Source of the DNA: Rhodobiaceae bacterium UBA7804
GTDB taxonomy: Bacteria > Pseudomonadota > Alphaproteobacteria > Parvibaculales > Parvibaculaceae
Length of the DNA: 64,000 bases
Reading direction: 5' to 3'
NCBI GenBank assembly: GCA_002480495.1
Contig: DLCG01000017.1
Coordinates: 124,473 to 188,472 of the forward strand
This document shows, in pieces, positions 61,346 to 64,000 of this stretch (positions are counted from its first letter, which is position 1; each line of letters opens with the position of its first letter). The translations under genes were made by a program, and so were the position numbers. The notes below the pieces were generated by a model. That model saw only the letters and a list, made by a program, of their open reading frames with translations, did no database searches and was not told where the DNA came from.

Positions 61346-62167
61346 TCAGCGTCCCTTGAACACAGGCGCGCGTTTCTCGAGGAAACTGCGCACACCCTCG
61401 CGATGATCTTCCGTCTGGAAGAGCTTGCCCAGCGTACCGCTCACCCAGCTGCCGATTTCGCGCAGATCGCCATAGGAGGTCCGCCGCAGCCCTTCTTTCA
61501 TGAAGCGCAGCGCAAGCGGCGCATTGACGGCAATGCGGCCGGCCAGCGCCAGCGCGTGTTCCATCAGTTCCTCGTGAGCCACGACCTGCGACACGAGGCC
61601 GATGCGCGCCGCTTCCTCGGCATCTATGACGTCGCCGGTGAAGAGAAGTTCCGCTGCCTTGGCAGGCCCCACAATCGCCGGAAGCCGCCAGAGCCCGCCC
61701 ACATCGGTGATGAGGCCGCGCTTGATGAAAATCTCCCCGAATTTTGCCTGCTCGGAGGCAATGCGGATATCCGCAAAGAGCGTGAGCTCCATCCCCCAGC
61801 CGACCGCAGCGCCATTGACCGCCGCGATGACGGGACGGTCGCATTCGAGCGCGGCGACGGCGGCGGGCGTCGGCTCGGGCCGCACGCTGGTCAGGCGCGT
61901 CACGCTCTGCTCATGTTGCTCGCCGGTCATCATCTCCTTCACGTCTTCGCCCGAGCAGAAGGCGGGATCCTTGCCGGTAACGACCACGCAGCGCACCTCC
62001 GGATCTGCGGATGCCGCGCGGAACGCCGCCTCCACCTCGTCATAGGCACGCCGGTTGAGCGCGTTGCGGCGCTCCGGCCGGTTGATCGTGACGATCGCGA
62101 CATGGTCGCGCACCTCATAGAGCACGCAATTGAATTCGGACGGTTGAATCCGGGCCACCTGCGTCAT
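61346..62167 (-). CDS. Enoyl-CoA hydratase/isomerase family protein
   Basis: 273-aa crotonase-fold enzyme. Oxyanion-hole motifs DPAFCSGEDVKEM and AVNGAAVGWGMELTLFADIRIAS are present; the first catalytic Glu position of hydratases is not obvious (KFGEIFIKRGLITDVGG provides E/D candidates), so it may be an isomerase or specialised hydratase. Part of a fatty-acid oxidation cluster with the DECR-like SDR upstream. Confidence 0.88.
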   Translation of the reverse strand: MTQVARIQPSEFNCVLYEVRDHVAIVTINRPERRNALNRRAYDEVEAAFRAASADPEVRCVVVTGKDPAFCSGEDVKEMMTGEQHEQSVTRLTSVRPEPTPAAVAALECDRPVIAAVNGAAVGWGMELTLFADIRIASEQAKFGEIFIKRGLITDVGGLWRLPAIVGPAKAAELLFTGDVIDAEEAARIGLVSQVVAHEELMEHALALAGRIAVNAPLALRFMKEGLRRTSYGDLREIGSWVSGTLGKLFQTEDHREGVRSFLEKRAPVFKGR

Positions 62168-62206
62168 GCCTTTCCTCCTCTCGCTCCCCTTGCGTCCGCA
62201 AAACCT

Positions 62207-63010
62207 CTATTTGAAGTCGCCCAGCGCGTCGGCACCCGCATCGCCGAGCTTCGAACCGCCGTCGCAATCGACAATCGTGCCGGTGATGTATTTTGCATTG
62301 TCCGTCGAGAGGAAGAGCGCCGTATCGGCGATATCCGTCTTGGTTCCATAGTCCCGCAAGGCGATCCGCGACTTGATCGCCTTCTCCATTTCCGGTGTCG
62401 GCGCGAGGCGCGCCATACCCTCGGTATCGGCTATTGGACCCGGGGATATCGCGTTCACGCGCACACCTGCCGGGCCCCACTCCATCGCGAGACATTTGGT
62501 CAGCATGTTGATGCCCGCCTTGGCAGCACAAACATGCGCCTGGAACAGGCTGGGATTGACCGCCTGCGGCGCGGTGATCGAGATCAGCGATGCTCCCGGC
62601 CGGTTCAGATACTGGAAGGAGGCGCGCAGCACGTTGAAAGTGCCGATCAGATCGATGTCGACGACCGTCTTGAAACCGTTGGACGACATGCCGAGCGCAG
62701 GCGCAACGAAATTGCCGGCGGCACCCGAGATCACGGCATCGAAATTGCCGAGCCGCTCCTGCGCCTGCTTCATGGCCTGGTCCACGGAATTGAAATCGCG
62801 GACATCTGCAGCCATGCCGATGGCTTCCCCGCCTTCATCCGTGATCGTCTTGGCCGCCGCCGTGATTTTTTCGTGGCTACGGCTGATAAGGGCGATCTTG
62901 GCTCCTGCTCGCGCGAAATGCTGCGCGATGCCGAGATTTATGCCGCTGGATGCCCCGGCGACGAAGGCAACCTTGCCCGCCAGCACCTGGTCCTTGAATG
63001 CATTCGTCAT
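62207..63010 (-). CDS. SDR of the peroxisomal 2,4-dienoyl-CoA reductase type
   Basis: 267-aa short-chain dehydrogenase. Cofactor loop AGASSGINLGIAQ, AAGNFVAP, and SITAPQAVNPSLFQAHVCAAKAGINML. The YxxxK Tyr is replaced (V at Lys-4), a feature shared with DECR-type 2,4-dienoyl-CoA reductases, which use a different proton donor. Together with the enoyl-CoA hydratase next to it, oxidation of unsaturated fatty acids is the likely role. Start 63010 follows AGGGAG. Confidence 0.82.
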   Translation of the reverse strand: MTNAFKDQVLAGKVAFVAGASSGINLGIAQHFARAGAKIALISRSHEKITAAAKTITDEGGEAIGMAADVRDFNSVDQAMKQAQERLGNFDAVISGAAGNFVAPALGMSSNGFKTVVDIDLIGTFNVLRASFQYLNRPGASLISITAPQAVNPSLFQAHVCAAKAGINMLTKCLAMEWGPAGVRVNAISPGPIADTEGMARLAPTPEMEKAIKSRIALRDYGTKTDIADTALFLSTDNAKYITGTIVDCDGGSKLGDAGADALGDFK

Positions 63011-63193
63011 GTCCGTCTCCCTGTGGAACGGCGCTTGAAACGCGCCTGCTTTGGAGTGCATCAAGCCCGTATTTACAGGCGCCCGCAACCCTTGGGCGCC
63101 ATTTGTGGAGACCTCTTCAAGGCTCTAGACTGCGTCCTCGCTCACCTTCCGCAACGGAAGCGGGGCGGCAGGCAGGAAAGGTCGAAAGGCATC

Positions 63194-64000
63194 ATGGCGT
63201 TCGTGAAAGGAGTGGCAATTATAGGCCTCGCACTCATCCTCATCATATTGATGAGCTTCTGGGCTGCAGGGCGCGCACGCATACCGCTCGATGCGGAAGC
63301 CCGCGCGACACTCGAGGCCGAAGGCAACGCGCATGACTTCATCACCCTGCCTTCGGGCACAGTGCACTACCGTCTGGAAGGTCCCGAGGCCGGACCTGTC
63401 GTGGTGCTGGTGCATGGCTTCTCCACGCCATCCATCGTCTGGGACGATTATTTTGCGCCCCTGACACAGGCGGGTTATCGCGTGCTCTCCTATGACAATT
63501 TCGGCCGGGGGCTGTCCGACCGGCCGGACGCGATCTATGACGCCGACCTTTTCGACCGTCAGCTCGCCGAATTGATCGAGGCATTGAAGATCAATCGCCG
63601 CGTCGATCTTGTGGGCTACTCAATGGGGGGCGCGATCGCGACGATCTTCACCTCCCGCCATCCGGACCAGGTGCGCTCGCTGACCCTGATAGCGCCGGCG
63701 GGCCTAGGCGTCGCGCGGAATGAGAATGCGGAACTCCTGACGCGCCCGCTCATCGGCGACTGGATCGTTCGTCTTTTCGGCACGCGCATCTTCTACAGCG
63801 CCGCCTCCCAGGAGGCCGTGAGCGCACCCAATCCCGGCGCCTTCCTTTCCGGTTTCAACCGGCAACTCGAGTATCGCGGATATGGCGACGCCCTTCTCTC
63901 CACGATGCGGCATTATCCGCTGACCGGCGCCGACGCGGCTTTCGCGGAAGTAGGCGCATCCGGAAAGCCCGTCCTCGCGATCTGGGGTGAAGCCGACGAA
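63194..64000 (+). CDS. Membrane-anchored alpha/beta hydrolase (3' end outside window)
   Basis: At least 269 aa with no stop before the window end. N-terminal membrane helix (VAIIGLALILIILMSFWAA), then an alpha/beta hydrolase: VVVLVHGFSTPS oxyanion region, SYDNFGRGLSD, nucleophile Ser in VDLVGYSMGGAIA, and the sequence breaks off around KPVLAIWGEADE, near the catalytic Asp. Lipase/esterase-like; substrate unknown. Divergent from the SDR across a region with an inverted repeat (63078-63100). A GAAAGG lies upstream of the ATG. Confidence 0.85.
   Translation, partial: MAFVKGVAIIGLALILIILMSFWAAGRARIPLDAEARATLEAEGNAHDFITLPSGTVHYRLEGPEAGPVVVLVHGFSTPSIVWDDYFAPLTQAGYRVLSYDNFGRGLSDRPDAIYDADLFDRQLAELIEALKINRRVDLVGYSMGGAIATIFTSRHPDQVRSLTLIAPAGLGVARNENAELLTRPLIGDWIVRLFGTRIFYSAASQEAVSAPNPGAFLSGFNRQLEYRGYGDALLSTMRHYPLTGADAAFAEVGASGKPVLAIWGEADE

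Noticed and set aside
1..64000. Mobile elements, CRISPR arrays, tRNA or rRNA genes
   Set aside because: No transposase or integrase frames, no regularly spaced repeats, and no tRNA-like cloverleaf or rRNA sequence was found on either strand.

Overview
The window is a GC-rich stretch of an alphaproteobacterial chromosome. The evidence is a CcrM/CtrA-lineage gene set (cpdR, TTAA-N7-TTAA boxes), the ethylmalonyl-CoA pathway, alphaproteobacteria-specific families (TIGR02302, DUF2125, DUF3426, HIG1 twin-TM protein, PAS_5) and the argH-lptM-lysA order. A Parvibaculum-like member of the Rhizobiales/Hyphomicrobiales fits best, but this is inferred from gene content alone. I see no rRNA, tRNA, CRISPR, insertion sequence, prophage or plasmid origin. 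Genes are densely packed and the region reads as core chromosome.

Layout. 1-8.1 kb: 5'-truncated coq7, an HNH nuclease, an esterase, GluQ-RS, a membrane acyltransferase, an AEC transporter, then an unrecognised three-gene operon (small coiled-coil protein, 4-TM protein, secreted VWA protein) with ATGA-coupled genes and a perfect CtrA-type box upstream, and a methyltransferase. 8.1-26.1 kb: a metabolic region with three ethylmalonyl-CoA pathway enzymes (ecm, ccr, mcd), two of them beside divergent partners (an ACAD11-like acyl-CoA dehydrogenase, an R2-like diiron protein), followed by a HIG1 protein, a PagL-like lipase, a haloalkane dehalogenase, cytochrome b561, a PduO-type adenosyltransferase, etfBA and hbd. 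Two small envelope/NTF2-like proteins and TrkH lie between ccr and mcd. 26.2-38.1 kb: PAS_5 protein, TlpA thioredoxin, argH-lptM-lysA-TIGR02302, cpdR-hpt-DUF3426 divergent from ftsEX, YdcF and PlsC. 38.2-54.1 kb: B12-dependent nrdJ, a lipid kinase, ycaQ, chaC, DUF2125, the chorismate mutase-hisC-tyrC operon divergent from metX-metW, a methyltransferase divergent from gloB, a cupin, a polysaccharide deacetylase and a DUF882 protein. 54.1-64 kb: phbB/phbA divergent from phaR, an EAL/degenerate-GGDEF protein, ggt, a small HTH protein, enoyl-CoA hydratase, a DECR-like SDR, and a 3'-truncated alpha/beta hydrolase.

How it works together. PhbA and PhbB make 3-hydroxybutyryl-CoA. This can go to polyhydroxybutyrate (regulator PhaR is present) or, via crotonyl-CoA, into the ethylmalonyl-CoA pathway (Ccr, Ecm, Mcd) for acetate/fatty-acid assimilation. 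EtfAB is the likely electron acceptor for Mcd and the acyl-CoA dehydrogenase, and the adenosyltransferase supplies AdoCbl to Ecm and NrdJ. The metabolic divergent promoters carry TTGC...GCAA inverted repeats that may point to shared control. The least understood content is the CtrA-boxed VWA operon at 5.1-7.2 kb and a Pho-box-like repeat plus terminator just after ccr that could define a small RNA.
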